Below are positions 7,751 through 16,307 of a stretch of 47,965 nucleotides of DNA, one piece after another; position 1 is the first letter of the stretch; the number at the start of each line of letters is the position of its first letter. The notes below the pieces were generated by a model. The model was given only the letters and a program-made list of their open reading frames with translations. It searched no databases and was not told where the DNA came from. The DNA comes from Candidatus Omnitrophota bacterium (GTDB lineage: Bacteria; Omnitrophota; Gorgyraeia; Zapsychrales; Zapsychraceae): positions 1 to 47,965 of the forward strand of contig JADFXQ010000009.1 of the NCBI GenBank assembly GCA_015233495.1, given 5' to 3'. Position numbers and translations under genes: made by a program.

Positions 7751-8119
7751 TTATTTCTTCTTAGCGCCAACACCCGAACGTCGTCCCTTGCGGGTCCGGG
7801 CGTTTGTCCGCGTTCGTTGTCCACGCACCGGCAGACCCCGGCGGTGCCGTAAACCGCGATAAGATCCGATTTCTTGCAGCCGGCGAATATTCTGACTCAC
7901 TTCTCGCCGCAAATCCCCTTCCACGACATAATTCGCCTGAATAATACCGGTAATCCGCGCGACTTCTTCATCCGTCAAATCTTTTGCCCGGCGGTTCAAA
8001 TCAATCTTCGCGTCATTGAGAATCTTGCGCGCTCGGAAAGGGCCGATACCAAATAAATATGGTAAAGCCGCCTCAACACGTTTTTCTTTCGGAATATCCA
8101 CACCTAAAATTCTTGGCAT
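7751..8119 (-). CDS. rpsM: 30S ribosomal protein uS13
   Basis: uS13 is a head protein contacting the large subunit and P-site tRNA. It is 122 residues from [10 protein letters not shown], with [14 protein letters not shown], the [16 protein letters not shown] signature and a lysine-rich end. The longer open frame upstream is the rpmJ gene read in another frame; the ATG at 8119 starts four bases after the rpmJ stop. Confidence 0.97.
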   Translation of the reverse strand: MPRILGVDIPKEKRVEAALPYLFGIGPFRARKILNDAKIDLNRRAKDLTDEEVARITGIIQANYVVEGDLRREVSQNIRRLQEIGSYRGLRHRRGLPVRGQRTRTNARTRKGRRSGVGAKKK

Positions 8120-8123
8120 ACGA

Positions 8124-8237
8124 TTAACCTTGTCGTTGTTTATGTTTCGGATTGCTGCAAATAACCCGGACGACGCCGCTGCGCCGCACAATTTTACAGC
8201 TGCTGCAAATTCTTTTAACTGAAGATTTAACTTTCAT
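8124..8237 (-). CDS. rpmJ: 50S ribosomal protein bL36
   Basis: This 37-residue protein reads [17 protein letters not shown] and ends in NPKHKQRQG. The zinc ligands C11, C14, C27 and H32 are all present, so it is the zinc-binding form. It starts one base after infA and stops four bases before rpsM, its usual place at the head of the alpha block. Confidence 0.96.
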   Translation of the reverse strand: MKVKSSVKRICSSCKIVRRSGVVRVICSNPKHKQRQG

Positions 8238-8238
8238 G

Positions 8239-8457
8239 TTATTTATTCCTGTAGGTAATCCGCCCCCGGGTCAAATCATAAGGTGAAAGTTCAACTTTGA
8301 CCTTATCCCCGGGAAGAATACGGATAAAATTCATCCGGATTTTTCCGGATATATGCGCCAGAACCACATGCTTATTTTCCAGCTCCACCCGGAATAACGC
8401 GTTGGGTAAAGCCTCTTTAATTACCCCTTCAACTTCAATAAGATCTTCTCGAGCCAT
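8239..8457 (-). CDS. infA: Translation initiation factor IF-1
   Basis: IF-1 occupies the ribosomal A site during initiation. From [11 protein letters not shown] it is exactly 72 residues, one S1/OB fold, with the usual [36 protein letters not shown]. An upstream in-frame ATG would add residues read from a repeat element and was rejected. Confidence 0.97.
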   Translation of the reverse strand: MAREDLIEVEGVIKEALPNALFRVELENKHVVLAHISGKIRMNFIRILPGDKVKVELSPYDLTRGRITYRNK

Positions 8458-8463
8458 AAAAGT

Positions 8464-8591
8464 CACAAGACACATGACACATGACACAAGTCATGTCGTT
8501 TATGTTGTCAGTTACTCTATCTTGTCTGCCTAAGGTTCATCTATTAAAAAAGTTCTTAGAAAAATATTTTTCTAAGCCTATGTGTCTTGTG
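8464..8591. repeat. Word-repeat inverted element between infA and map
   Basis: The left side (8461-8491) is built of CACAAGA/CACATGA words, and the right side (8580-8600) carries their complement. The best paired ends are 8464-8475 and 8580-8591, twelve bases exact. The centre holds a perfect 22-base palindrome at 8555-8576 (CTTAGAAAAAT core). It occupies the whole 145-base gap between map and infA. Its ends and inner words (TTGTCTGCC, GTTC) resemble the element at 35555-35674, so the two look like copies of one family. Confidence 0.7.
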
Positions 8592-8602
8592 TCCTGTGCC
8601 TT

Positions 8603-9364
8603 TTATAACTTTGTCAATATCTCCGGTCCGTTCGGCGTAATCACAATCATATGTTCAAAATGCGCCGAAGGTTTGCCGTCTTTGGTGACGACCGTCCATC
8701 CGTCCTGCAAAATTTTTGTCTGCCATCCACCCGCGTTCACCATCGGTTCGACGCAAAACACCATGCCGCTTTTCAACTCGGGGCCGGAACCCGCTGTTCC
8801 ATAATTGGGGATTTCCGGGTCTTCATGTAAAAATTTTCCGATCCCATGCCCGACAAAATCCCGGACTACGGAAAACCCGTGACTTTCCACCCACTGCTGA
8901 ACCGCGGCAGAAATATCAAACAGCCGGTTATGTTCCTTCGCCTTTTCAATCCCCTTGAATAAGGCCTCCCGGGTCACATCCATCAGTTTCTGCGATCCCG
9001 GGGCGATAGCTCCGATACCGCGGCTAAAAGCCATATCCGCATAATAGCCTTGATAAACAATTCCCATATCCAAGCTGACTATATCTCCAGTCTGAATACG
9101 GCGTTGTTCATTCGGTATGCCATGCACCACTTCGTCATTGATCGAAATACACACATATCCGGGATAACCCCGGTACCCTTTGAACGCGGCTTTCACGCCT
9201 TGCTGCGCCATCAACTTCTGCGCCAGACGATCGACTTCCGCTGTAGTTTGACCCGATGTTAAAGAGCGTTTCAACTCGGCCGTCATTTGGGCGAGTATTT
9301 TTCCGGCGCGGCGCATAATATCAATTTCCGCCGGTGTTTTAATACTGATTCCCGCAGGGCTCAT
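8603..9364 (-). CDS. map: Methionine aminopeptidase, type I
   Basis: This cytoplasmic metallopeptidase removes the initiator methionine from nascent proteins. The 253 residues carry all five metal ligands: D99 (SLDMG), D110 (YADMA), H173 (VGHGIG), E206 (CVEPM) and E237 (FEHM), plus the active-site H81 (VVHGIP). It has no N-terminal zinc-finger extension. Its start codon overlaps the adk stop (TGATGA), so the two are translationally coupled. Confidence 0.97.
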   Translation of the reverse strand: MSPAGISIKTPAEIDIMRRAGKILAQMTAELKRSLTSGQTTAEVDRLAQKLMAQQGVKAAFKGYRGYPGYVCISINDEVVHGIPNEQRRIQTGDIVSLDMGIVYQGYYADMAFSRGIGAIAPGSQKLMDVTREALFKGIEKAKEHNRLFDISAAVQQWVESHGFSVVRDFVGHGIGKFLHEDPEIPNYGTAGSGPELKSGMVFCVEPMVNAGGWQTKILQDGWTVVTKDGKPSAHFEHMIVITPNGPEILTKL

Positions 9365-10005
9365 CAGGAAAACAATTTAAGCGCGGCCTTAACCACTTCC
9401 GTTGACTCCTGGTCCGCGTTGACCGTCACAAGTTTATTTTGCGCCCGGTAATATTCAATCATCGGCCGGGTCGTATCCAAAAAAACGTCCATGCGTTTCT
9501 TAATCGTCTCTTCATTATCATCCGTCCGCTGATATAACTCTCCGCCGCACGCGTCGCACACGCCCGCTTGCCGAGGCGGCATATTGGTAAGGTGAAAAAC
9601 CGCTCCGCAGGCACGACACACCCGTCTTCCGGTCAAACGCTGCAAAACCACCGGCAGCGATGCTTCTAAATATAAAGCGATATCCACCGGCTGTTGGCGT
9701 TTGGTCATCATCGCGTCCAAGGCCTCAGCCTGCGCTTTATTCCGCGGAAAACCGTCGAGCATATATCCTTTGACGATATCGCTGGCCGCTAATTTATTTT
9801 CAATCAACTGGATCACCAAACTGTCGGGAACCAGCGTTCCCGCTTCGATAAATTTCTTCGCTTCCAAACCCAAGGGAGTTTTGTTCTTCAATTCTTCCCG
9901 CAACAAATCGCCGGTGGAGATATGCAGAACCCCTAATTTTGCCTTAATTGCCGTTGCTAAAGTGCCTTTGCCGGCCCCCGGCGCTCCCAACAAAATGATT
10001 CTCAT
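9364..10005 (-). CDS. adk: Adenylate kinase with zinc-binding lid
   Basis: Adenylate kinase interconverts 2 ADP with ATP and AMP. The 213 residues have the P-loop GAPGAGKGT at 7-15, the AMP-site STGDLLR and DGFPRN, and a long lid. The lid contains CRACG and CDACG, a Cys4 zinc site typical of Gram-positive and many deep-branching enzymes. It overlaps secY by four bases (ATGA) and map by one. Confidence 0.97.
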   Translation of the reverse strand: MRIILLGAPGAGKGTLATAIKAKLGVLHISTGDLLREELKNKTPLGLEAKKFIEAGTLVPDSLVIQLIENKLAASDIVKGYMLDGFPRNKAQAEALDAMMTKRQQPVDIALYLEASLPVVLQRLTGRRVCRACGAVFHLTNMPPRQAGVCDACGGELYQRTDDNEETIKKRMDVFLDTTRPMIEYYRAQNKLVTVNADQESTEVVKAALKLFS

Positions 10006-11351
10006 CGGCGCCCCCTTAGATGTCCGGTTTTCATAAACCCATCATAATGCCGCATCAACAGATGGGATTCGATTTGTTTCATCGTATCAAGCATGACGCC
10101 AACCAGAATCAAAACCCCGGTTCCCCCAAAAAACGACGCGACCACATAGGGAACGCGAAACGACGCCATGATCGCATCCGGCATAACCGCGATCGCGCAG
10201 ATAAACGAAGCCCCCGCGAGCGTCAAGCGGGTCATGACAAAATCCAAATATTCGGCGGTATTCGAACCCGGACGCACCCCGGGAATAAATCCCCCGTGTT
10301 TCTTCATATTTTCCGCGACATCAACGGGGTTAAAAACAATCGCCGTATAAAAATAACAGAAAAAGAAAATTAACGTGCCGTAAATAACATAATACGCCCA
10401 GTGCCCTCGTTGAATAAACGCCGCTGCCGACTGCAAGGGATGAAACGGGACAAAGCTGGCAATGGTCGCGGGAAACAAAATGATCGATTGCGCAAAAATA
10501 ATCGCGATAACTCCCGCGGTATCCACCTTCAAAGGAATATAAGTGTTTTGCCCGCCATAAACCTTGCGCCCGACAACGCGGCGGGCATACTGTACGGGTA
10601 TCCGACGCTGAGCTTGAGTAATCAAGGTCACTAAAAAAATAACCGAAACCAAAAAAACGCACATGATCACCAAAGTCAACGGTTGGATCTGCGCGCCTCC
10701 CGCGCCGCCGCTGGCGGTCAACAATTTTCCCAATGTGCGCAAAGCGGTCGGAAACGCGTCAATAATACCGGCGGTAATGATTAAGGAAATTCCGTTGCCA
10801 ATCCCTTTTTCCTGAATCTGCTCTCCCAGCCACATTAGCAAAAGCGTTCCGGAAGACAGCGTCAAAATCGTGATCAACCGAAACCCCCAGCCCGGATTAT
10901 TTACCACCTGCATTCCCTGGAACGCCTGCGGACTTTCCAGCCAAAGAGCGATAAAAAACGACTGAACCAAAGCCAGTCCTAAAGTGCCATAACGCGTATA
11001 CTGATTTATCTTGCGGTAACCCGCCTGACCTTCTTTGGATAATTTCTCCAAAGCCGGTATCACAGCTGTCAAAAGCTGTAAGATGATCGAACTCGATATA
11101 TACGGCATAATTCCGAGCGCGAAGACCGTCATCTTCTGCAGCGCCCCGCCGGAAAACATATTCATAATCCCGAAAATGTTGCCGCCTTGCGCGGAATTCA
11201 AACGGCTGAAAAACTCCGCTAACACCGCCCCGTTGATTCCCGGCGTCGGGATATAACAACCCAAGCGAAATACAGCAATCATCCCCAGCGTGAAAAGGAT
11301 CTTCTTTTTCAGCTCGGGAATCTTAAAACAATTAGCGAACGAAGCAATCAT
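10002..11351 (-). CDS. secY: Preprotein translocase channel subunit SecY
   Basis: SecY is the core inner-membrane channel of the Sec system. At 449 residues it shows about ten hydrophobic helices, the N-terminal GCYIPTPGINGA, the plug region NIFGIMNMFSGGALQKMTVFALGIMPYISSSII, GEQIQEKGIGNGISL, and a cytosolic loop with QAQRRIPVQYARR. Its partner SecE is encoded at 35268-35453; no secG is in the window. It overlaps adk. A strong 29-bp hairpin separates it from rplO upstream. Confidence 0.97.
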   Translation of the reverse strand: MIASFANCFKIPELKKKILFTLGMIAVFRLGCYIPTPGINGAVLAEFFSRLNSAQGGNIFGIMNMFSGGALQKMTVFALGIMPYISSSIILQLLTAVIPALEKLSKEGQAGYRKINQYTRYGTLGLALVQSFFIALWLESPQAFQGMQVVNNPGWGFRLITILTLSSGTLLLMWLGEQIQEKGIGNGISLIITAGIIDAFPTALRTLGKLLTASGGAGGAQIQPLTLVIMCVFLVSVIFLVTLITQAQRRIPVQYARRVVGRKVYGGQNTYIPLKVDTAGVIAIIFAQSIILFPATIASFVPFHPLQSAAAFIQRGHWAYYVIYGTLIFFFCYFYTAIVFNPVDVAENMKKHGGFIPGVRPGSNTAEYLDFVMTRLTLAGASFICAIAVMPDAIMASFRVPYVVASFFGGTGVLILVGVMLDTMKQIESHLLMRHYDGFMKTGHLRGRR

Positions 11352-11394
11352 GCGGTGTTTTACGGATCAAACCGTTATATTTATTGCTTCTCTT

Positions 11395-11456
11395 AAATTT
11401 TGAATTTGTAAGTAAGGCTAAAAGTAATTTTAGCCTTACTTACAAATTCAAAATTT
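11395..11456. repeat. Perfect 29-bp hairpin between rplO and secY
   Basis: Bases 11395-11423 and 11428-11456 are exact reverse complements around the 4-base loop GTAA. The outer third is AT-rich (AAATTTTGAATTTG), and the inner part contains TAAGTAAGGCTAAAA. On the minus strand no uninterrupted T tract follows, so it is not a classical terminator, but the stem would form in the mRNA between two essential genes. It is the strongest stem in the window. Confidence 0.85.
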
Positions 11457-11468
11457 CAAAGAACCTGT

Positions 11469-11933
11469 TTATTTACCCGCGGAAGATTCGTTTTTAACTT
11501 CTTCGACTTTACCGCCTGCTTTTAATATTTTATCCTTAGCCGCTTGCGAAATATGCTGCGCTTGCACCGTTAAAGGCTTCGTCAAAATGCCGGTGCCGAG
11601 AATTTTAAACGGCTGATTATAACCATGAATCATGCGGGCGGCGCGCAAAGACGCGGCGTTCACCACGCTGCCTTTACCGAAATGTTCTAAACGTCCCACA
11701 TTGATCGGTTGATAATAGTTGGGATTCGGCTTGCGAAATCCCATCTTAGGCAAACGCCGAATCAAATGCATTTGGCCGCCTTCGAGTTGCAACAACGGCC
11801 CTTTACCGGAACGCGTCAATTGTCCGTCTTCGCCACGACCCGAAGTTTTTCCATGTCCCGACCCGCGGCCGCGTCCGACTATTTTTCTTCTTTTTCTGGA
11901 GCCCCGAGGGGACGATAGCGCATGCAATTCCAT
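11469..11933 (-). CDS. rplO: 50S ribosomal protein uL15
   Basis: uL15 is a late-assembly large-subunit protein. From the ATG at 11933 it is 154 residues: MELHALSSPRGSRKRRKIVGRGRGSGHG, the GRGEDGQLTRSGKG basic arm, then LIRRLPKMGF and the globular C-terminus. A longer frame would start inside rpsE; the chosen start is seven bases after the rpsE stop, with AGAGGGAG upstream. rpmD (L30), which often lies between rpsE and rplO, is absent. Confidence 0.96.
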   Translation of the reverse strand: MELHALSSPRGSRKRRKIVGRGRGSGHGKTSGRGEDGQLTRSGKGPLLQLEGGQMHLIRRLPKMGFRKPNPNYYQPINVGRLEHFGKGSVVNAASLRAARMIHGYNQPFKILGTGILTKPLTVQAQHISQAAKDKILKAGGKVEEVKNESSAGK

Positions 11934-11940
11934 AAATGGA

Positions 11941-12591
11941 TTAAGACTCCCTCTGCTGGGTTTCTGGGATTGGAGTTGTTTTGACACTCTTTAACCGTTT
12001 CAATCCGTCCAAGGTCGCCTTCACAACATTGATCGGATTATTCGACCGGTGGCATTTCGAAAGAATATTGCGAATCCCGGCGCCGTCGCAAACTGCGCGC
12101 ACCGGTCCCGCGGCAATAACACCCGTACCGTCGCCGGCCGGTTTGAGTAAAACCCGCGAAGCCCCGCAGCGGCCGATGATTTCATGCGGAATCGTTGTCC
12201 CGCGCAATGCCACGACCATCAAATTACGTTTGGCCACGCCCATGGATTTTCGAATCGCGATCGCCACTTCCGCGGCTTTTTCCAAAGCAAATCCGACGCG
12301 GCCTTTGCCATCGCCAACCACCACCAACGCGCTAAACGCCAATTTCTTTCCGCCTTTGGTGACCTTGGTCACGCGATTGATCGCGATAACCTGTTCGATA
12401 AATTCCGGCTCATCGGGTTTTTTATGCCCGCCCGCTCCCGCCTCGTCATCACCTTCACCCGGACGGCCGCGTCGTGATCCGCGGCGACGCGTGCCTTTTA
12501 CCGCGCCTTTTCCGTCGTCTTTGATCACTTCATCGGAAGAAACACTGCGTTTCTTGGTTTTATCTAATTTATCGTCATTCAGTTTCGTCAT
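11941..12591 (-). CDS. rpsE: 30S ribosomal protein uS5 with N-terminal extension
   Basis: uS5 acts in decoding accuracy and mRNA unwinding. The conserved core starts near residue 62 ([40 protein letters not shown]) and includes [22 protein letters not shown] and [11 protein letters not shown]. Before it are about 60 charged, low-complexity residues ([16 protein letters not shown], then [20 protein letters not shown]), making it 216 instead of about 165. The extension looks disordered and nucleic-acid-binding in composition. rplR ends two bases upstream. Confidence 0.96.
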   Translation of the reverse strand: MTKLNDDKLDKTKKRSVSSDEVIKDDGKGAVKGTRRRGSRRGRPGEGDDEAGAGGHKKPDEPEFIEQVIAINRVTKVTKGGKKLAFSALVVVGDGKGRVGFALEKAAEVAIAIRKSMGVAKRNLMVVALRGTTIPHEIIGRCGASRVLLKPAGDGTGVIAAGPVRAVCDGAGIRNILSKCHRSNNPINVVKATLDGLKRLKSVKTTPIPETQQRES

Positions 12592-12593
12592 AA

Positions 12594-12962
12594 TTAAAAC
12601 TCCAATCCTGCTTTACGAGCGGCCTCGGCAAACGCCTTGACCCGGCCATGATACAGATATCCGCCGCGGTCGAAACTGACTTTTTTTATGCCTTTTTTCA
12701 AAGCAGCCTGGCCGAATAATTCTCCAAACTGAGCCGCCGACGCGACATTCCCGCCCTTCGGAGATATCCCGCGAAAATCTTTCGCTAAAGTCGACATACC
12801 AAAAATCACTTGCTGCGTGCCGTCATCCACGACCTGAGCGGACAAATTTTTCAAACTCCGCGCTAAGCATAAGCGGGGACGGTCGGCGGTGCCGGTAATC
12901 CGTTTCCGGATGCGAATATGCCGCGCTTCTCTTTGCAGTTGTTTCTCTAATGTCTTGGCCAC
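12594..12962 (-). CDS. rplR: 50S ribosomal protein uL18
   Basis: uL18 binds 5S rRNA in the central protuberance. The 122 residues include the basic N-terminus [34 protein letters not shown] and the conserved end [26 protein letters not shown]. It sits 11 bases after rplF. Confidence 0.96.
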   Translation of the reverse strand: MAKTLEKQLQREARHIRIRKRITGTADRPRLCLARSLKNLSAQVVDDGTQQVIFGMSTLAKDFRGISPKGGNVASAAQFGELFGQAALKKGIKKVSFDRGGYLYHGRVKAFAEAARKAGLEF

Positions 12963-12973
12963 GATGAACCCTC

Positions 12974-13513
12974 TTATTTTGTAACGGATTTCCCTTGTTT
13001 CCGACGCACAACCTGCCCAACATACCGGATCCCTTTGCCCTTATACGGCTCCACTTTTTTCAAAGCGCGGATCGTCGCGGCGATTTGTCCGACGCGGACT
13101 TTATCCGCGCCTTCCAAAATAATACTCGTTTGAGTCGGGACAGACACTTTAACATCTTTGGGAATTTCAAATTCTACCGGATGACTAAAACCAAGATTGA
13201 AAACTACCTTGGCGCCTTGAACCTGCGCCCGAAACCCCAGACCTTGGATTTCCAAATCTTTTTTATGTCCCGTCGTCACGCCTTGCAGCATTCCGACGAT
13301 GCGCGACCGAATCGTTCCGTGATTAGTCCGGTCTTGTTTCAAGTCCGACCGGCGGGTCACGATCAAATCTTGGCCGTTTTGTTTAACTTCAATACCGAAA
13401 GGAATCCCTAGTTCCAATTTCCCTTTTGGCCCTTCCACCGATATTTTATTCGCCTGTACGGCAGCTTTCGCTCCCGCGGGAATTGTGATTGGTTTTTTTC
13501 CTATTCTGGACAT
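12974..13513 (-). CDS. rplF: 50S ribosomal protein uL6
   Basis: uL6 lies near the factor-binding site at the base of the L7/L12 stalk. From MSRIGKKPITIPAG it is 179 residues with two L6 folds: the N-terminal KISVEGPKGKL and the C-terminal signature PEPYKGKGI-like stretch VEPYKGKGIRYVGQVVRRKQGK. The 20 upstream residues of the open frame come from the rpsH 3' spacer and are not part of the protein. Confidence 0.96.
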   Translation of the reverse strand: MSRIGKKPITIPAGAKAAVQANKISVEGPKGKLELGIPFGIEVKQNGQDLIVTRRSDLKQDRTNHGTIRSRIVGMLQGVTTGHKKDLEIQGLGFRAQVQGAKVVFNLGFSHPVEFEIPKDVKVSVPTQTSIILEGADKVRVGQIAATIRALKKVEPYKGKGIRYVGQVVRRKQGKSVTK

Positions 13514-13538
13514 CGCGGATTTCTTTCTTTTCAGCGGT

Positions 13539-13934
13539 TTACCAAATCTGACACAAAACCTCGCCGCCCACATTCGCCTGCCGCGCCTGACGATCGGTCA
13601 TGACGCCTTTGGACGTTGAAACAACGGCAGTGCCTAATCCGTTCAAAACTTTAGGCAGTTCTCCGGCGGGCGCGTAAATTCGCAACCCCGGTTTTGACAC
13701 AACTTCCAAACCCATCACCGCAGATTTGCGGCCTTCATATTTAAGATAAATTTTATACGTGCCTTGCGTGTTCGTTTTCATCAAACGAAAGTCCGCGATA
13801 TATCCGTCCGTTTTAAAAATCTCCAAAATTTTGCCAAAAATTTTGGAAGCCGGAACGTCGACCGATTCCTTACGGGCTTGGATCGCGTTACGGACACGCG
13901 TTAAAAAATCACTCATCGGATCATTCATTGCCAT
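13539..13934 (-). CDS. rpsH: 30S ribosomal protein uS8
   Basis: uS8 binds helix 21 of 16S rRNA and represses the spc operon in E. coli. The 131 residues include DPMSDFLTRVRNA, KTDGYIADF, and the C-terminal GLGTAVVSTSKGVMTDRQARQANVGGEVLCQIW. Translation could begin at M1 or M3; both give a normal protein. No S8-type binding hairpin was looked for beyond inspection. Confidence 0.96.
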   Translation of the reverse strand: MAMNDPMSDFLTRVRNAIQARKESVDVPASKIFGKILEIFKTDGYIADFRLMKTNTQGTYKIYLKYEGRKSAVMGLEVVSKPGLRIYAPAGELPKVLNGLGTAVVSTSKGVMTDRQARQANVGGEVLCQIW

Positions 13935-13947
13935 ACGTTAAACCCCT

Positions 13948-14133
13948 TTACCAACTGGCCTTTTTCACGCCGGGAATTTCGCCCCGCCAGGCCAATTCAC
14001 GAAAACAGATACGACACAAACCGAAACGGCGGTAATAGCCCTTCGGGCGTCCGCAGATCTGGCAGCGATGATACGCCCGCGTCGAAAACTTCGGTTCTAA
14101 TTTACATTTGTTAATTAACGCTTTTCTGGCCAT
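13948..14133 (-). CDS. rpsN: 30S ribosomal protein uS14, short zinc form
   Basis: The 61-residue protein has the Cys4 zinc site CQIC at 24-27 and CRIC at 40-43, typical of the short zinc-binding (type Z) form rather than the ~100-residue zinc-free form. Conserved [20 protein letters not shown] and the [11 protein letters not shown] end are present. It lies 13 bases before rpsH and 13 after rplE, the normal spc order. Confidence 0.97.
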   Translation of the reverse strand: MARKALINKCKLEPKFSTRAYHRCQICGRPKGYYRRFGLCRICFRELAWRGEIPGVKKASW

Positions 14134-14146
14134 ATTTTTTCTCGGA

Positions 14147-14689
14147 TTATTTTTTGGTGAACGGCATTCCTAAAAGACTCAAAACTTCCATATTTGTTTC
14201 TTTGGTTCCGCCGCTGAACACATAAGTAATGTCCATGCCCTGAATATGGACAATTCTACCCGGATCAATCTCCGGAAAAATCGCTTGGTCGGTAATCCCC
14301 ATGGAATAATTCCCGGCTTTATCAAAACTCTTGCGCGAAACGCCGTTGAAGTCACGGATCCGCGGCAAACACACATGAAATAACCGGTCCATGAATTCAT
14401 ACATCCGGGCTTTGCGCAACGTCACCTTGCAGCCAATGGGCACGCCTTCCCGCAATTTGAAATTGGAAATCGCTTTTTTAGCCCGCGTCACTACGGGTTT
14501 TTGGCCGGTGATGAGCGTCATATCATTAACGGCGCTGTCAAGGATTTTCATATCCGACAAGGCCTCGCCCACTCCCATATTGATGACAATTTTTTCGATA
14601 TGGGGAACCGCAAGTTTATTCTTAATCCCGAATTTTTCTTGAATTTTAGGAATTACTTCTTCTTGGTATTTTTTATGCAATCTTGCCAT
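14147..14689 (-). CDS. rplE: 50S ribosomal protein uL5
   Basis: uL5 binds 5S rRNA and contacts P-site tRNA. The 180 residues show [37 protein letters not shown], and [21 protein letters not shown]. It is three bases after rplX. Confidence 0.97.
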   Translation of the reverse strand: MARLHKKYQEEVIPKIQEKFGIKNKLAVPHIEKIVINMGVGEALSDMKILDSAVNDMTLITGQKPVVTRAKKAISNFKLREGVPIGCKVTLRKARMYEFMDRLFHVCLPRIRDFNGVSRKSFDKAGNYSMGITDQAIFPEIDPGRIVHIQGMDITYVFSGGTKETNMEVLSLLGMPFTKK

Positions 14690-14692
14690 GAT

Positions 14693-15004
14693 TTAAATCG
14701 CCTCTGAACTTTTTTTACTTATCCGGATTTTTGTCCCATCCGCTAAAATCTGGGTGCCAAAACGCGTCGGTTTATTTAATTTTTTATCCATAAGCATCAC
14801 GTTGGAAATATGGATCGGCCTTTCAATTTGATTAAACCCGCCGTTCGGATTTTGCTGGGTTTTCCGAACCGCCTTTTTCACCACATTGATCCCTTCAATT
14901 ACCAGACGGTTTTCTTCCCGTAAAATGCCAATAACCTTCCCCGACTTTCCTTTATCTTTTCCGGCGATCACTACCACCACGTCATTTTTTTTAATCCCTA
15001 ACAT
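14693..15004 (-). CDS. rplX: 50S ribosomal protein uL24
   Basis: uL24 initiates large-subunit assembly and sits at the exit tunnel. The 103 residues have the KOW motif (KKNDVVVVIAGKDKGKSGKVI) and the conserved GINVVKKAVRKTQQNPNGG and IHISNVML. It begins one base after the rplN stop. Confidence 0.97.
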   Translation of the reverse strand: MLGIKKNDVVVVIAGKDKGKSGKVIGILREENRLVIEGINVVKKAVRKTQQNPNGGFNQIERPIHISNVMLMDKKLNKPTRFGTQILADGTKIRISKKSSEAI

Positions 15005-15005
15005 G

Positions 15006-15374
15006 TCAAACCACCTCAGGAGCTAATGATACAATTTTCATATAATCCATATTGCGCAACTCGCGCGCTACCGGCCCGAAAACCCGCGTCCCTCTGGGAT
15101 TTCCGGCATCGTCAACAATCACCAGCGCGTTGCTGTCAAACCGCACATACGTGCCATCGGTCCTTTTAATCGGCGCCTTGGTCCGGACAATTATCCCTTT
15201 GGCTTTTTGACCTTTTTTAATCGCGCCTTCGGGAGCGGATTCTTTGATATTCACGCGCACAATATCCCCAATCCGAGCGCAAAAACGTCCCTTGGCATTG
15301 AGTACGCCGATGAGGGATGCCTTGCGAGCGCCGGTATTATCGGCAACGGTTAAAATAGATTTTAAATAAATCAT
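15006..15374 (-). CDS. rplN: 50S ribosomal protein uL14
   Basis: uL14 forms part of the intersubunit bridge B8. The 122 residues start [19 protein letters not shown] (commonly MIQxxTxLxVADNSGA) and keep GDIVRVNIKESAPEGAIKKGQ, RFDSNALVIVDDAGNPRGTRVFGPVARELR. Its start overlaps the rpsQ stop by one base. Confidence 0.97.
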   Translation of the reverse strand: MIYLKSILTVADNTGARKASLIGVLNAKGRFCARIGDIVRVNIKESAPEGAIKKGQKAKGIIVRTKAPIKRTDGTYVRFDSNALVIVDDAGNPRGTRVFGPVARELRNMDYMKIVSLAPEVV

Positions 15375-15646
15375 TATTCCGCCTTTTTCAAAATATGCAC
15401 GATCATCCAGCGTTTATCTTTGGAAAGCGGACGGGTTTCCATAATCCGGACCATATCCCCCGCTTTGGCTTCATTTTTTTCGTCATGCGCTTTATATTTT
15501 GTCGAACGCCGCACAATCTTGTTGTATTTGGCGTGTTTAGTCGCCCAACGAATTTGCACCACGCGCGTCTTATCCATCTTGTCGCTCACCACAGTGCCTT
15601 CCAAAAATTTTCGGCGATTTGTGCGGGTTGTGTTTGTCTCAATCAT
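15374..15646 (-). CDS. rpsQ: 30S ribosomal protein uS17
   Basis: uS17 is a primary 16S rRNA binder with an OB fold. The 90 residues include [20 protein letters not shown], the signature [31 protein letters not shown] and a short tail. It overlaps rpmC upstream by eight bases and rplN downstream by one, both consistent with translational coupling. Confidence 0.97.
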   Translation of the reverse strand: MIETNTTRTNRRKFLEGTVVSDKMDKTRVVQIRWATKHAKYNKIVRRSTKYKAHDEKNEAKAGDMVRIMETRPLSKDKRWMIVHILKKAE

Positions 15647-15836
15647 GCTTTAAATCTCTTTCTTTGATAATCGTCTGAACCCGGGCGATATCACGGCGTA
15701 AATGTCCGAACCGGGAAGGTTTTTCCACGTTTCCCAATTTTCGCTGGTAATTCAACGCGAATAAATCCTTTTTAAACTCAACTTCTTTTTTTTCCAACTC
15801 TTCGGAAGATAATAGTCTCAAATCTTTGATCTTCAT
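15639..15836 (-). CDS. rpmC: 50S ribosomal protein uL29
   Basis: uL29 is a small helical-hairpin protein at the tunnel exit where SRP and trigger factor dock. The 65 residues start [18 protein letters not shown] and contain [35 protein letters not shown]. It ends eight bases inside rpsQ. Confidence 0.96.
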   Translation of the reverse strand: MKIKDLRLLSSEELEKKEVEFKKDLFALNYQRKLGNVEKPSRFGHLRRDIARVQTIIKERDLKHD

Positions 15837-15851
15837 AGAATATTGTTCCCT

Positions 15852-16268
15852 TTATGCCGTGTTGCGGGTAACAAATTTTGTTTTAATCGGCAGTTTAAAC
15901 GCCACCAAACGCAAAATCTGTTTCGCGAAATCTTCCGGCACTCCGCCGAGTTCCATAATCACTTTGCCGCGTTTGACCACAGCTACCCAATGATCCAAAT
16001 CCCCTTTGCCTTTACCCATGCGCGTTTCCGCCGGTTTTTTGGTCACCGGTTTGCTCGGAAATATATTCATCCACATTTTTCCCGCGCCCTTCATTTTCCG
16101 CGCGATCACCAATCGAGAAGCTTCCATGTGATTGCCGCGAATCAGGCCGTTATCCAAAGCTTTCAATCCGTATTCGCCAAAATGCAATTCATTCCCTAAG
16201 GTGGCGATACCGCGCGTCTTGCCTTTCTGCGCTTTACGAAACTTGACTTTACGTGGCATTAATAACAT
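15852..16268 (-). CDS. rplP: 50S ribosomal protein uL16
   Basis: uL16 helps organise the A site and peptidyl transferase centre. The 138 residues contain MPRKVKFRKAQKGKTRG, the invariant ELHFGEYGLKAL, KGAGKMWMNIFPSKPVTKKPAETRMGKGKG and GGVPEDFAKQILRLVAFKLP. Translation may start at M1 or at the internal MPRKVKF. Confidence 0.96.
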   Translation of the reverse strand: MLLMPRKVKFRKAQKGKTRGIATLGNELHFGEYGLKALDNGLIRGNHMEASRLVIARKMKGAGKMWMNIFPSKPVTKKPAETRMGKGKGDLDHWVAVVKRGKVIMELGGVPEDFAKQILRLVAFKLPIKTKFVTRNTA

Positions 16269-16307
16269 AACTAACTCCGGCTCTTTTCCGAAGAATCCGA
16301 TTCGATA

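Noticed and set aside
8461-8491. Short regular repeats that could suggest a CRISPR array
   Set aside because: Repeat words are 7-8 bases, without unique spacers of constant length, and there are no cas genes.
10330-10662. 110-residue minus-strand frame inside secY
   Set aside because: It is a second frame of the secY gene; the secY frame is a full-length conserved protein.
14179-14400. Frame inside rplE
   Set aside because: Shadow of the uL5 gene in another frame.
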